A DNA stretch of 64,000 nt from Bacteroides sp. (GCA_017471925.1 JAFURM010000042.1:1-64000); one strand, 5' to 3'; counted from the stretch's first letter, positions 8,895 through 17,523 are shown. Made by a program: numbers and translations. The notes: generated from the letters alone by a model not told the origin.

Positions 8895-9644
8895 TTATTT
8901 CTTGTTGTTTTCCTTGATGAACATATCCAGGGCGGCGGTCATGGAGGGAGCCTGCACGGTGGGGGCTTCCAGGTCCAACCGCAATCCGGCATCGCGCACA
9001 GCCTGGGCGGTAGTGGAGCCGAAGGTACCTATCTTGATGTCGCCTTGGTCAAAGTTGGGGAAGTTCTTCTGCAGGGAGGCCACTCCGGCGGGGCTGAAGA
9101 AGATGAGCATGTCATAGTCGAAGGGTTCGTCGGCGGTGAAGTCGTTGCTCACCGTGCGATACATCACCACTTCGGTGTGCTGCACCTTGCCTTTGTCCAG
9201 CGCGTTCTTGATGTCATCGTTGTGAACGTCGGACATGGGCACCAGGTATTTCTCCGTCTTGTGTTTGATGATGGCGGGAAGCAGGTCGTCGAACTTACCG
9301 TTGTTGCCAAAGAATATCTTGCGTTTGCGGTATTGTACATATTTCTGGATATACAGTGCCACAGACTCCGTCACACAGAAATATTTCATGGTCTCGGGAA
9401 TGGTCACGCGAAGCTCGCCACACAGGTGGAAGAAGTGGTCTATGGCATGACGTGAAGTGAATACAACGGCAGTATGTTCCAATATGGAGACTTTCTGTTG
9501 TCTGAACTCTTTAGCCGAAAGGCTCTCTACCTTGATAAACGGGCGGAACACAACTTCTACACCGTATTTTTCTGCAATGTCGTAGTAAGGCGACTTGTCC
9601 GATGCCGGCTTAGGCTGCGACACCAATACTTTCTTGATTTTCAA
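8895..9644 (-). CDS. hemD: Uroporphyrinogen-III synthase
   Basis: 249 residues. The HemD pattern is visible: KKVLVSQPKP at the N-terminus, VVFTSRHAIDHFF in the first domain, LVPMSDVHND at the hinge and LIFFSPAGVASLQKNFPN, GTFGSTTAQAVRDAGL in the second. The enzyme closes hydroxymethylbilane into uroporphyrinogen III for tetrapyrrole synthesis. It starts 5 bp after the DUF4271 gene in the same operon. HemD sequences are poorly conserved, so the call rests on these motifs plus the context. Confidence 0.88.
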   Translation of the reverse strand: MKIKKVLVSQPKPASDKSPYYDIAEKYGVEVVFRPFIKVESLSAKEFRQQKVSILEHTAVVFTSRHAIDHFFHLCGELRVTIPETMKYFCVTESVALYIQKYVQYRKRKIFFGNNGKFDDLLPAIIKHKTEKYLVPMSDVHNDDIKNALDKGKVQHTEVVMYRTVSNDFTADEPFDYDMLIFFSPAGVASLQKNFPNFDQGDIKIGTFGSTTAQAVRDAGLRLDLEAPTVQAPSMTAALDMFIKENNKK

Positions 9645-9648
9645 CGTC

Positions 9649-10377
9649 CTAAATTTTTATTATCAAACACTCGTTTAAGCGCACCACCCCTTGATAAAGT
9701 AGAAGACAGGGTGCGATTTCAAGGGCACAAAAGTACAAAATTAAAAGAAAACAGCCATACAAATTGTTGCAAAAAAGTTTTAACCACTTGTAGAATGCTA
9801 ATATTTTGGCAAAAAAGGCCCCAACAAGCCCGATTATTAAAGAGGTTTGAAGATTCAGGTCACAATAAATCATGAGCAGGGCGAGCGGGAAAAGAAAGAA
9901 TCCGAAATAATAAATCAGCGTGAAGTAGGACTCAATCCATAAAGCTGTTTTACCGTCTCCGAAGAAGGTCCAGCCCACAAGCAGATAGAGCAGCCACTTG
10001 GCGCACAAGGCGAGCAGACAGATGCCGACATAGATGCCCAGCAGCGAATAGGCGGAGGTGGCAAAGGGGAGACCGGGCTGTGCCTTGCAGAAGAGGGCAA
10101 AGAGGGTGACGCCGCCCAGCACACAGGTCTGGAAGATGAGCATCAGCTGGTAGCGCATGTCGGCGGCAGTGGAGGTGGCGAAGATGCTGACGCGCTCGCG
10201 GTGCAGCAGGAAATCCTTCAGTTGTTGCATGAGGAACTTGCGGCTGTGGGCCAGGATATAGGCCGTCAGGAAGAAGCAGCCCAGCAGAAGCAGGGTGAGC
10301 AGGCTGTCCGCCTGAGGGGCGTAAGGCATGGGCAGAGCGGTTGCCGCCTGAAGGAGTCCGTGCATGAGGGTCATCAT
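9649..10377 (-). CDS. DUF4271 integral membrane protein
   Basis: 242 residues with about six hydrophobic segments, for example LLTLLLLGCFFLTAYILA (28-45), LLGIYVGICLLALC and YYFGFFLFPLALLMIYC. Length and pattern match DUF4271, a Bacteroidota inner-membrane family of unknown function that usually sits beside hemD, as here. Its start overlaps the stop of the LOG gene by 4 bp (10374-10377). The MMT start could be replaced by the nearby Met5 without changing the picture. Confidence 0.85.
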   Translation of the reverse strand: MMTLMHGLLQAATALPMPYAPQADSLLTLLLLGCFFLTAYILAHSRKFLMQQLKDFLLHRERVSIFATSTAADMRYQLMLIFQTCVLGGVTLFALFCKAQPGLPFATSAYSLLGIYVGICLLALCAKWLLYLLVGWTFFGDGKTALWIESYFTLIYYFGFFLFPLALLMIYCDLNLQTSLIIGLVGAFFAKILAFYKWLKLFCNNLYGCFLLILYFCALEIAPCLLLYQGVVRLNECLIIKI

Positions 10378-10961
10378 AGGGCGGCGAATTTACGGATGTT
10401 GCTGTCCCAGCGGGAAAGGGTGTGGATGAGTTCCACGGCCTCCTGCGGGGTGTGGGCCACCTGCCAGATGGCCGCATGCTGGGGACGCATGAACTTCTCG
10501 TCCAGCGCCCGGCCGAACATGGCTATCAGGGGGTCATAGTAGCCCTTGGTGTTCAGGATGACAATGGGGTTCAGGTAGAGCCCCAGCTGTTTCCAGGTGA
10601 TGATTTCCAGCAGTTCCTCCAGCGTGCCGCATCCGCCGGGCAGTGCGATGACGGCATCACTGAGACGGGCCATCAGCTGCTTGCGTTGGTGCATGTCGTC
10701 CACCTCTATCAGTTCGGTCAGCCCCGTGTGGTGCCAGCCCTGCTCCACCATGAAGCGGGGAATGACGCCGGTCACCCGGCCGCCTTGTGCCAGGGCTGCA
10801 TCCGAAACGGCGGCCATCAGCCCCATCCGGCCGGCACCGTTCACTACGCGGATATCTTTCTCGCCCAGCAGAGTGCCGAGTTCCCGGGCAGCATCCGTAT
10901 AGGCCCGGTCAATCTGTGTGCTCGATGCGCAATACACGCATACGGAAGTTATCTTGTTCAT
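10374..10961 (-). CDS. LOG-family (TIGR00730) nucleotide-monophosphate phosphoribohydrolase
   Basis: 195 residues from the ATG at 10961 (MNKITSVCVYCASS). The open frame extends far upstream but without family similarity, so the inner start is used. Key motifs are NGAGRMGLMAAVSDAAL and ALPGGCGTLEELLEIITWKQ, the PGGxGTxxE signature of LOG/lysine-decarboxylase-like proteins, which split nucleoside 5'-monophosphates (cytokinin-type) into base and ribose 5-phosphate. It is the first gene of the six-gene operon ending with tatD and has a near-consensus promoter at 11006-11037. Confidence 0.92.
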   Translation of the reverse strand: MNKITSVCVYCASSTQIDRAYTDAARELGTLLGEKDIRVVNGAGRMGLMAAVSDAALAQGGRVTGVIPRFMVEQGWHHTGLTELIEVDDMHQRKQLMARLSDAVIALPGGCGTLEELLEIITWKQLGLYLNPIVILNTKGYYDPLIAMFGRALDEKFMRPQHAAIWQVAHTPQEAVELIHTLSRWDSNIRKFAAL

Positions 10962-11005
10962 GCTTCTCTTCGCGAAGGATTGGTTAAGCGTCCTTGTTCG
11001 GAGCA

Positions 11006-11037
11006 CAAAGATAGCGCAAATTGGGTGTAGAAGCAAA
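11006..11037 (-). promoter_or_regulatory. Bacteroidota-type promoter for the LOG-hemD-tatD operon
   Basis: On the minus strand TTTG (complement of 11034-11037) is followed after exactly 20 bp by TATCTTTG (complement of 11006-11013). This is a full match to the known Bacteroides -33/-7 consensus. Transcription should start about 40 bp upstream of the LOG ATG. Confidence 0.65.
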
Positions 11038-11096
11038 TTTACTCCTGCTTTTGACATTCCGCCCTGCCACATGTTGCGCATTTCGCAGACAGGATG

Positions 11097-11104
11097 TATC
11101 TTCG
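11097..11104 (+). promoter_or_regulatory. -7-like box abutting the mnmA start
   Basis: TATCTTCG (consensus TAnnTTTG, one mismatch) ends 5 nt before the A of the mnmA ATG at 11109. If used, transcription would begin at or next to the start codon, giving a leaderless mRNA. No TTTG is seen at -33. Confidence 0.35.
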
Positions 11105-11108
11105 CGGC

Positions 11109-12179
11109 ATGAATGCAACGATTACAGAGACAACAACACGCCGCGTACTGCTGGGCATGAGCGGCGGAACGGACAGTTCGGTGGCGGCCATGCGCCTGCA
11201 GGAGGCCGGCTACGAGGTGGTGGGCGTGACCTTCCGTTTCTATGAGACGGAGGGCGAGGCGGCCCACCTGGAAGATGCCCGCGCCCTGGCCGAAAGGCTG
11301 GGGATAGTCCACTTCACGCACGACGTGCGCCGGACTTTCCGCGAAGAGATTGTCTCCTACTTCATCGGCGAATATATGGCCGGACGCACGCCCGTGCCCT
11401 GCACCCTGTGCAACAACCGCCTGAAGTGGCCGCTCCTGCTCCGCCTGGCCGATGAGCGGGGCATCCCCTGGATTGCCACGGGTCACTACGTGCGCAAGGT
11501 GTGCAGGGAGGGGAAATACTACATCGCACCGGCAGCCGACAGGGACAAGGACCAGGGCTTCTTCCTCTGGGGACTGCCGCAGGAGACCCTGGCACGCATG
11601 CTACTGCCCATGGGCGACACGACGAAGGAGGAGGCCCGCCGATATGCCGAGACACGGGGTTTTCACCGCGTGGCCACCAAGCGGGACAGCCTGGGTGTCT
11701 GCTTCTGCCCCATGGACTACCGCTCGTTCCTGCGCCGCGAAGTGGCGGAGGCGGAACTGCCCGGCCGCGGGCGTTTCCTGGACGAGGAGGGGAACTTCCT
11801 GGGATGGCACGAGGGATACCCCTTCTACACCATCGGGCAACGGCGCGGACTGGGCCTGCAGCTGAACCGGCCCGTCTTCGTGAAAGAGGTTTCCGTGGAG
11901 CGCAACGAGGTGGTGCTGGCACCGCTTGCCTCGCTCTATCGGCAGGAGATGATGCTGAAGGAGTGGAACCTCGTGGACGAGCGGCGGGTGCTGGAGGCAC
12001 AGGAGGTCATCGTAAAGATACGCTACCGCAAACAGGCCAACCGATGCCGCGTGTCACGCACGCCGGAAGGGCTGTTGCACGTCTCCCTCATCGAGCCTTT
12101 GGAGGCCATCGCAAGCGGACAGGCGGCCGCCTTCTACGATGCCGAAGGAGTGCTGTTGGGGGGAGGAATCATCGTCTGA
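11109..12179 (+). CDS. mnmA: tRNA-specific 2-thiouridylase MnmA
   Basis: 356 residues from the ATG at 11109; a second ATG 15 bp upstream would add MYLRG and overlap the -7-like box. The PP-loop is SGGTDSS (18-24; the usual form is SGGVDSS). The two catalytic cysteines are C98 in PVPCTLCNN and C198 in DSLGVCFCP. The C-terminal half carries [11 protein letters not shown]. MnmA thiolates U34 of tRNA(Lys/Glu/Gln) using relayed sulfur. Bacteroides often carry more than one mnmA paralogue, so this may be either copy. It is divergent from the LOG operon and convergent with the GH3 gene. Confidence 0.93.
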   Translation: MNATITETTTRRVLLGMSGGTDSSVAAMRLQEAGYEVVGVTFRFYETEGEAAHLEDARALAERLGIVHFTHDVRRTFREEIVSYFIGEYMAGRTPVPCTLCNNRLKWPLLLRLADERGIPWIATGHYVRKVCREGKYYIAPAADRDKDQGFFLWGLPQETLARMLLPMGDTTKEEARRYAETRGFHRVATKRDSLGVCFCPMDYRSFLRREVAEAELPGRGRFLDEEGNFLGWHEGYPFYTIGQRRGLGLQLNRPVFVKEVSVERNEVVLAPLASLYRQEMMLKEWNLVDERRVLEAQEVIVKIRYRKQANRCRVSRTPEGLLHVSLIEPLEAIASGQAAAFYDAEGVLLGGGIIV

Positions 12180-12211
12180 AAGGCGGCACAAATCGGCTGT
12201 TTTCACCATAT

Positions 12212-12279
12212 ACGTGTGGTGCGTGGACCAAACATGTGTGGCTCGCGCACCACACGTGTCTCGTCCACGCACCACACAT
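12212..12279. repeat. Nested near-perfect dyad with four CACAYGTG-type units
   Basis: Outer arms 12212-12228 and 12263-12279 match at 16 of 17 positions as an inverted repeat; inner arms 12233-12241 and 12250-12258 match at 8 of 9. Together they form four copies of a CCACACRTG unit, two in each direction, in the gap between convergent mnmA and GH3. There is no T-run, so it may be a strong RNA hairpin or a protein site and not a classic terminator. Confidence 0.75.
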
Positions 12280-12351
12280 GTCTCGTCCACAGGCCATACG
12301 CATCCCGTTCGGGCGACCTGCGAAACCATTCATTATCAGCAATATAGAAAA

Positions 12352-13869
12352 TCAGACCGGACGGTTCAACTCCAGCATTTCCTCGATATACTCCCGATTG
12401 TTGCTGAGACGGGGAATCTTGTGCTGTCCGCCCAGCTTGCCCTTGTTGTCCAGCCAGTCGTGGAAGAGTCCCTTGCGGGCCACGATGATTTCCAACGGTT
12501 GCAGAGCCAGGTCGTTCTGACGCTTGGCCTCATAGTCGGAGTTAATTTCTTTCAACGTATCGTCCAGTATGCGGGCAAAGCGTTCCAGGCTGTCGGGCAT
12601 CTGTGCGAACTCCACCAACCACTGGTGGCGGCACTTGGCGTTGGCATCCATGAAGACCGGCGCTGCCGAATAGTCGCTGACCAGGGCACCCGTCTCGGCA
12701 CACGCCTTGGCCAGTCCCTTCTCCGCATTGTCCACAATCAGCTCCTCACCGAAGGCGTTGATGAAATGCTTGGTGCGTCCCGTGATGACAAACTTGTAGG
12801 GACGGTTGTTGGTGAACTTCACCGTGTCGCCAATCATGTAGCGCCACAGGCCGGCCGAAGTGGAGATGACCATGGCGTAGTTCTTGTTCAGTTCCACCTC
12901 CGTCAGGCAGCAGATGCGGGGATTCTCCTTCCCCACGTCCTCCAACGGGATGAACTCGAAGAAGACTCCATAGTCTATCATCAGCAGCATGGAGAGGTCG
13001 GCGGGGTCGCTCTGTATGCCGAAGAAGCCTTCGCTGGCGTTGTAGGTCTCCACATAGTGCATCTTGCTACTACGTATAATCTCCCTGTACTGTTCGCGAT
13101 AGGGAGTAAAGGCCACTCCGCCGTGGAAGAAGACCTCCAGATTGGGCCACACCTGCTCCAGGCTCTGCTTGCCGGTCTTCTCCAGCACATGCTTGATGAG
13201 CACCAGCATCCACGAGGGCACTCCCGACAGGCTGGTGACATTGGCACCGATGGTTTCATTGGCAATGGCCTCCATCTTGGGTTCGAAGTGCTCCATCAGA
13301 GCCGTCTGCTTGCTCGGCACTCTGATCAGGTTCACGGCCGGCGAAATGTTCTCTATCAGGATGGCCGACAGGTCGCCCACCAGGCTGTGGTTGGTGTTCA
13401 GGTTGGGGGCATGGCTTCCGCCGAGGATAAGGCCCTTGCCCGAGAAGAAACGGCTCTCGGGATTCTGGCGCAGGTAGAGGGCTACGGCATCCTGGCCACC
13501 CTGGTAGTGCGTGTCCTTCAAGGACTCCCGGCTCACGGGCAGGAACTTGCTCTTGTCGTTGGTGGTTCCCGAAGACTTGGCGAACCAGCGTATTTCGGAG
13601 GGCCACAGCAGGTTCTGCTCTCCGGCACGCAGACGCTTCACGTAGGGCTTCACCTCCTCGTAGGTCTGTATGGGGACATTCTTCTTGAAGTCTTCATAGG
13701 TATGTATGTCGGCATAGTTGTGCTTCTTTCCCCACTCGGTGTTGGCAGCACGGCCCACCAGGCGCTTCAGCACGGCCAGCTGCAACTCCCCGGCATGGTC
13801 GGCATAGCGGTCTATCTGCTTGGCCCGTCGGGAGAAATAGAGTCTGTTCAGAATCTTGGTAACGTTCAT
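12352..13869 (-). CDS. GH3-family acyl-adenylate/amide synthetase-like protein
   Basis: 505 residues matching the bacterial GH3 (auxin-responsive promoter-like) family over its full length: GRAANTEWGKKHNYADIHTY at the N-terminus, the phosphate-binding WFAKSSGTTNDKSKFLPVS near 95, VTSLSGVPSWML, VETYNASEGFFGIQ and KFVITGRTKHFINAFGEE. Plant GH3 enzymes adenylate an acid and join it to an amino acid; the substrate of the Bacteroidota proteins is not established. It stands alone, with a TATTTTTG box (complement of 13899-13906) 30 bp upstream of the ATG but no TTTG at -33. A long antisense frame opposite it is judged a shadow. Confidence 0.93.
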   Translation of the reverse strand: MNVTKILNRLYFSRRAKQIDRYADHAGELQLAVLKRLVGRAANTEWGKKHNYADIHTYEDFKKNVPIQTYEEVKPYVKRLRAGEQNLLWPSEIRWFAKSSGTTNDKSKFLPVSRESLKDTHYQGGQDAVALYLRQNPESRFFSGKGLILGGSHAPNLNTNHSLVGDLSAILIENISPAVNLIRVPSKQTALMEHFEPKMEAIANETIGANVTSLSGVPSWMLVLIKHVLEKTGKQSLEQVWPNLEVFFHGGVAFTPYREQYREIIRSSKMHYVETYNASEGFFGIQSDPADLSMLLMIDYGVFFEFIPLEDVGKENPRICCLTEVELNKNYAMVISTSAGLWRYMIGDTVKFTNNRPYKFVITGRTKHFINAFGEELIVDNAEKGLAKACAETGALVSDYSAAPVFMDANAKCRHQWLVEFAQMPDSLERFARILDDTLKEINSDYEAKRQNDLALQPLEIIVARKGLFHDWLDNKGKLGGQHKIPRLSNNREYIEEMLELNRPV

Positions 13870-14019
13870 TGCTCTTCTTCGAAAACTAAATTAAGTTGCA
13901 AAAATAGTCTTATTTATCGGGCTTCTCTACCTTTTTAATGTTTTTTTTCTAACTTTACGGCCGTGTTTCATTGTTAGGAACAAGCAGACCAATAGAAAAG
14001 AGAAAAAAGACAATCAGAT

Positions 14020-15030
14020 ATGAGAGTAGGCATATTGACTTCGGGCGGTGACTGTCCCGGCATAAACGCCACCATCCGTGGCGTTTGCAAAACGGCCATC
14101 AACCACTATGGCATGGAGGTAGTGGGCATTCAGAGCGGCTTTCAGGGGCTGCTGACCAAGGATGTTGTCTCATTTACGGAGAAGTCCCTCTCCGGCCTGC
14201 TGAACCTGGGCGGCACCATCCTGGGCACTTCGCGCGAAAAGCCCTTCAAACGCGGCGGAGTGGTGTCGGACACCAACAAGCCGGCCCTGATAGAGCGCAA
14301 CGTCAGGGAGCTGGGCCTGGACTGCATCGTCTGCATCGGCGGCAACGGCACGCAGAAGACGGCAGCCAAGCTGGCCGACATGGGACTGGACATCGTCTCC
14401 GTGCCCAAAACCATCGACAATGACATCTGGGGCACCGACCTATCCTTCGGCTTCGACTCGGCCGTAAGCATCGCCACCGATGCCATAGACCGCCTGCACT
14501 CCACGGCCAGCGCCCACAAGCGGGTGATGGTCATCGAGGTCATGGGACACAAGGCAGGCTGGATAGCCCTCTACTCGGGCATGGCCGGAGGAGGCGACGT
14601 CATCCTGCTGCCCGAACTTCCCTACAACATACACACCATAGGCGACACCATCCTGAACCGCCTGAAGAAGGGGAAGCCCTACTCCATCGTCGTGGTGGCC
14701 GAGGGCATACAGACCGACGGACGCAAACGGGCGGCCGAATACATCGCCCAGGAAATAGAATATGAAACGGGAATCGAGACGCGCGAAACGGTGCTGGGCT
14801 ACATCCAGCGCGGCGGCTCACCGACCTCTTTCGACCGCAACCTGGCTACACGCATGGGCGGCCACGCCACCGAACTGATTGCCAACGGCGAGTTCGGCCG
14901 CATGGTGGCACTGAAAGGCAACGGCATCTCTTCGGTGCCCTTGGCGGAAGTAGCGGGAAAGTTGAAGTTAGTGACCGAGAATCACGACCTGGTGGTGCAG
15001 GGACGGCGCATGGGCATCTGCTTCGGATGA
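14020..15030 (+). CDS. pfkA: 6-phosphofructokinase (group III-like)
   Basis: 336 residues. Motifs: SGGDCPGINATIRG (8-21), GTSREKPF, IGGNGTQKTA (106-115) and PKTIDNDIWGTD (129-140), then MGHKAGWIALYSG and GYIQRGGSP. Gly110 at the E. coli Gly104 position favours ATP as donor; Lys130 in PKTIDND is shared with PPi-dependent and group III ATP enzymes. Asn109 replaces the usual acidic residue (Asp103 in E. coli). It commits fructose 6-phosphate to glycolysis. A TAACTTTA -7-like box lies at 13950-13957. The gene meets rnc tail to tail with no spacer. Confidence 0.93.
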   Translation: MRVGILTSGGDCPGINATIRGVCKTAINHYGMEVVGIQSGFQGLLTKDVVSFTEKSLSGLLNLGGTILGTSREKPFKRGGVVSDTNKPALIERNVRELGLDCIVCIGGNGTQKTAAKLADMGLDIVSVPKTIDNDIWGTDLSFGFDSAVSIATDAIDRLHSTASAHKRVMVIEVMGHKAGWIALYSGMAGGGDVILLPELPYNIHTIGDTILNRLKKGKPYSIVVVAEGIQTDGRKRAAEYIAQEIEYETGIETRETVLGYIQRGGSPTSFDRNLATRMGGHATELIANGEFGRMVALKGNGISSVPLAEVAGKLKLVTENHDLVVQGRRMGICFG

Positions 15031-15039
15031 TTAATCATC
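15026..15039. repeat. 14-bp palindrome formed by the abutting pfkA and rnc stop codons
   Basis: GATGATTAATCATC is fully palindromic. It contains TGA of pfkA (15028-15030) and, on the other strand, TAA of rnc (15031-15033), so the two convergent genes have no intergenic base. Confidence 0.7.
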
Positions 15040-15984
15040 GTCGCCCAACTCCTCCATCCGGATGTCGGCAAGGGTAATGGGGGTGTAATCGGACGTGCGG
15101 GAGGGCTCTTCGTGCTCCTCGGGATGCAGCATGGAGACAAGGGCGGCCTCTTCGGGATGGTTCTTCATCTTGGCTTCCCACACGGCTTTCTTGAACTCCT
15201 CGTCACCTTTCAGCTTCTTCAGGGCTATCTGTGCCGCGTTCTGCTGGGACTCCTTCTTGGAGTAGCCGGTACCCTTTCCTGCAGAGATACCCTCAATCAG
15301 AATCTCCGTGCGGAAGGTGGGGTTGTTCTCCTTGTCCAGCGCCTGTTCAATGAGTTCAAAGGAGACCTCCATCTTGTTCTTCTGGCTCCATTCGATGAGT
15401 TTGGACTTGAAGTTCACCTCCTTGCGCGACATCTTGTCCAGGTCAATGTGCTTTTTGAATATTTTCTTCTCCATGAACAGCTTGCAATAGTCGTAGCCCC
15501 GGTCCATATAGATGGCCCCGATGAAGGCTTCGAAGGCATTGCCATACATGTAGCTGTTGTGGGAAGAGGAGCGCGTGGTGTACTTCACCAGCTTGTCCAG
15601 CCCTATGGCCACGGCCAGCTTGTTCAGCGTTTCGCGCTGCACAATCTTGGAGCGTGTGTTGGTGAGGAATCCCTCGCGCCGTCCTTCGAAGTAGCGGTAG
15701 ACAACGTCGCCCACCACGGCATCCAGGATGGCATCGCCCAGAAACTCCAGACGCTCATTGTTCAGCGGACGTCCCTTCTCGCTGCGCAGGGAGGTGGACT
15801 TATGCAGCAGGGCCTGCTGGTAGATTTTGATATCGTGGGGCATGAAGCCCAATATCCTGTAAAAACAAAGATAAGACTCCCTGTCCTTGCGGAAAAGGAG
15901 TCTTATCTTATCTATCTGATTACGTAACACGACCAAAACCGTATCTATGTTATTCTGCGTATTTCTTGAAGATGACACACGCAT
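15031..15984 (-). CDS. rnc: Ribonuclease III
   Basis: 317 residues from the listed ATG, which overlaps the fabF stop by 35 bp. A GTG at 15930 (giving LRNQIDKIRLL next) would avoid the overlap and yield 299 residues, so the start is uncertain. The RNase III signature NERLEFLGDAILDAVV lies near 77-92, the second catalytic segment is NAFEAFIGAIYMDRG, and the dsRNA-binding domain (NPTFRTEILIEG, GKGTGYSKKESQQNAAQIAL) spans about 205-275. The acidic C-terminal tail (EEHEEPSRTSD) is extra. It processes rRNA precursors and dsRNA. Operon acpP-fabF-rnc. Confidence 0.93.
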   Translation of the reverse strand: MRVSSSRNTQNNIDTVLVVLRNQIDKIRLLFRKDRESYLCFYRILGFMPHDIKIYQQALLHKSTSLRSEKGRPLNNERLEFLGDAILDAVVGDVVYRYFEGRREGFLTNTRSKIVQRETLNKLAVAIGLDKLVKYTTRSSSHNSYMYGNAFEAFIGAIYMDRGYDYCKLFMEKKIFKKHIDLDKMSRKEVNFKSKLIEWSQKNKMEVSFELIEQALDKENNPTFRTEILIEGISAGKGTGYSKKESQQNAAQIALKKLKGDEEFKKAVWEAKMKNHPEEAALVSMLHPEEHEEPSRTSDYTPITLADIRMEELGDDD

Positions 15985-17212
15985 TGTGTCCGCCGAATCC
16001 GAAGGTGTTGGAAAGGGCTACATTGATTTCACGGCTTTGTGCCTTGTTGAACGTGAAGTTCAGGTTATAGTCAATCTTCTCGTCATCGTCGCCTTCCGTG
16101 TGGTTGATGGTGGGCGGTACGACGCCGTTCTTGATAGCCAGGATGCTTGCAATGGATTCCACTGCTCCGGCAGCACCAAGCAGGTGACCTGTCATTGACT
16201 TGGTAGAACTGATGTTCAACTTGTATGCGTGCTCACCGAACACTTCCTGAATGGCCTTCACCTCGGAGATGTCGCCCACGGGAGTGGACGTACCGTGTAC
16301 GTTGATGTAGTCTACAGCTTCGGGCTGCAGTTCGGCATCTTCCAGTGCGTTTCTCATCACGAGTTTCGCACCCAGTCCTTCGGGATGGGAAGCTGTCAGG
16401 TGGTGTGCATCGGCCGACATACCTACACCGGCTACTTCGGCGTAAATCTTGGCTCCACGTGCCTTGGCGTGCTCCAGTTCTTCCAGAACGAGACAACCGC
16501 CGCCTTCGCCCATGATGAATCCGTCGCGACTTGCACTGAAGGGGCGTGATGCCGTCTCGGGAGAGTCGTTGCGGGTGGAGAGGGCGTGCATGGCATTGAA
16601 ACCGCCTACACCACCGGGCGTGATGGCAGCCTCGGCACCACCGGTCACGATAGCGTTGGCCTTACCCAGGCGGATAAGGTTGAAGGCATCGGCAATGGCG
16701 TTGGTGGAAGTGGCACATGCTGAACAGGTGGCATAGTTGGGACCGTGGAAACCGTAGAGGATGGAAATCTGTCCGGCTGCAATGTCCGAAATCATCTTAG
16801 GGATGAAGAACGGATTGAACTTGGGACCCATCTCCTTGCGGAGGGCATAACCTCCGATTTCTTCTTCGAAAGTCTGGATTCCACCGATTCCGGCACCAAA
16901 GATAACACCGATTTTGTTTAAGTCCTCATTTTCGACATCAAGACCGGAATCCGTAACGGCCTGCTTGGCAACGCCGATGGCCAGATGAGTGTAGCGGTCC
17001 ATCTTGCGGGCCTCCTTGCGGTCGATATATTCGGTCACGTTGAAGTCTTTCACTTCACACGCGAATTGAGTCTTGAAAAGCGATGCGTCGAAATGAGTAA
17101 TAGGTCCCGCTCCACTAACCCCGTTTACAAGGTTGTTCCAGAAATCCTGGACATTGTTGCCAATGGGGGTAATGGCGCCGAGACCTGTTACTACAACTCT
17201 TTTTAATTCCAT
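15950..17212 (-). CDS. fabF: 3-oxoacyl-[ACP] synthase II
   Basis: 420 residues from the ATG at 17212 (MELKRVVVTGLGAITPIGNN); the open frame continues upstream without similarity and would run into acpP. Catalytic Cys lies in ATCSACATSTNA (about 163), the two His in NVHGTSTPVGD (about 305) and STKSMTGHLLGAAG (about 340), and the Gly-rich C-terminus is NTFGFGGHNA. FabF condenses malonyl-ACP with acyl-ACP in fatty acid elongation. It is 25 bp downstream of acpP, its protein partner. Confidence 0.97.
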   Translation of the reverse strand: MELKRVVVTGLGAITPIGNNVQDFWNNLVNGVSGAGPITHFDASLFKTQFACEVKDFNVTEYIDRKEARKMDRYTHLAIGVAKQAVTDSGLDVENEDLNKIGVIFGAGIGGIQTFEEEIGGYALRKEMGPKFNPFFIPKMISDIAAGQISILYGFHGPNYATCSACATSTNAIADAFNLIRLGKANAIVTGGAEAAITPGGVGGFNAMHALSTRNDSPETASRPFSASRDGFIMGEGGGCLVLEELEHAKARGAKIYAEVAGVGMSADAHHLTASHPEGLGAKLVMRNALEDAELQPEAVDYINVHGTSTPVGDISEVKAIQEVFGEHAYKLNISSTKSMTGHLLGAAGAVESIASILAIKNGVVPPTINHTEGDDDEKIDYNLNFTFNKAQSREINVALSNTFGFGGHNACVIFKKYAE

Positions 17213-17237
17213 GCTGGTAAAACTGAGGATGGATTCT

Positions 17238-17474
17238 TTAGTTTGCGTGTTCTTCGATATAAGCCACAGCGTCACCTACTGTACCAATCTTCTCAGCTTG
17301 GTCATCGGGAATAGTGATACCGAATGCTTTTTCGAATTCCATGATAAGTTCTACAGTGTCAAGAGAGTCTGCGCCCAGATCGTTAGTGAAGCTGGCTTCG
17401 TTAGTTACTTCAGATTCTTCAACGCCCAACTTGTCGACGATGATAGCTTTTACTCTTGATGCAATTTCAGACAT
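17238..17474 (-). CDS. acpP: Acyl carrier protein
   Basis: 78 acidic residues. The phosphopantetheine attachment serine is Ser37 in [19 protein letters not shown] carries growing acyl chains for FabF and other fatty acid enzymes in the cytoplasm. It heads the acpP-fabF-rnc operon and has a promoter-like pair at 17524-17555. Confidence 0.98.
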   Translation of the reverse strand: MSEIASRVKAIIVDKLGVEESEVTNEASFTNDLGADSLDTVELIMEFEKAFGITIPDDQAEKIGTVGDAVAYIEEHAN

Positions 17475-17523
17475 AACTTTAAGTTTTTAATTAATAATTA
17501 GTTTATTACTTTAAATTTGCGCA

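Noticed and set aside
10962-11486. N-terminal extension of the LOG protein (175 codons)
   Set aside because: The extension overlaps the divergent mnmA gene and promoter and has no similarity; the inner ATG gives the normal family length.
12139-13938. 599-codon open frame on the plus strand opposite the GH3 gene
   Set aside because: It is antisense to a full-length conserved gene, starts inside mnmA, passes through the dyad and has no domain; GC-rich codon use on the other strand explains it.
17213-17275. 21-codon N-terminal extension of FabF
   Set aside because: It overlaps acpP and lacks similarity; MELKRVVVTG is the natural start.
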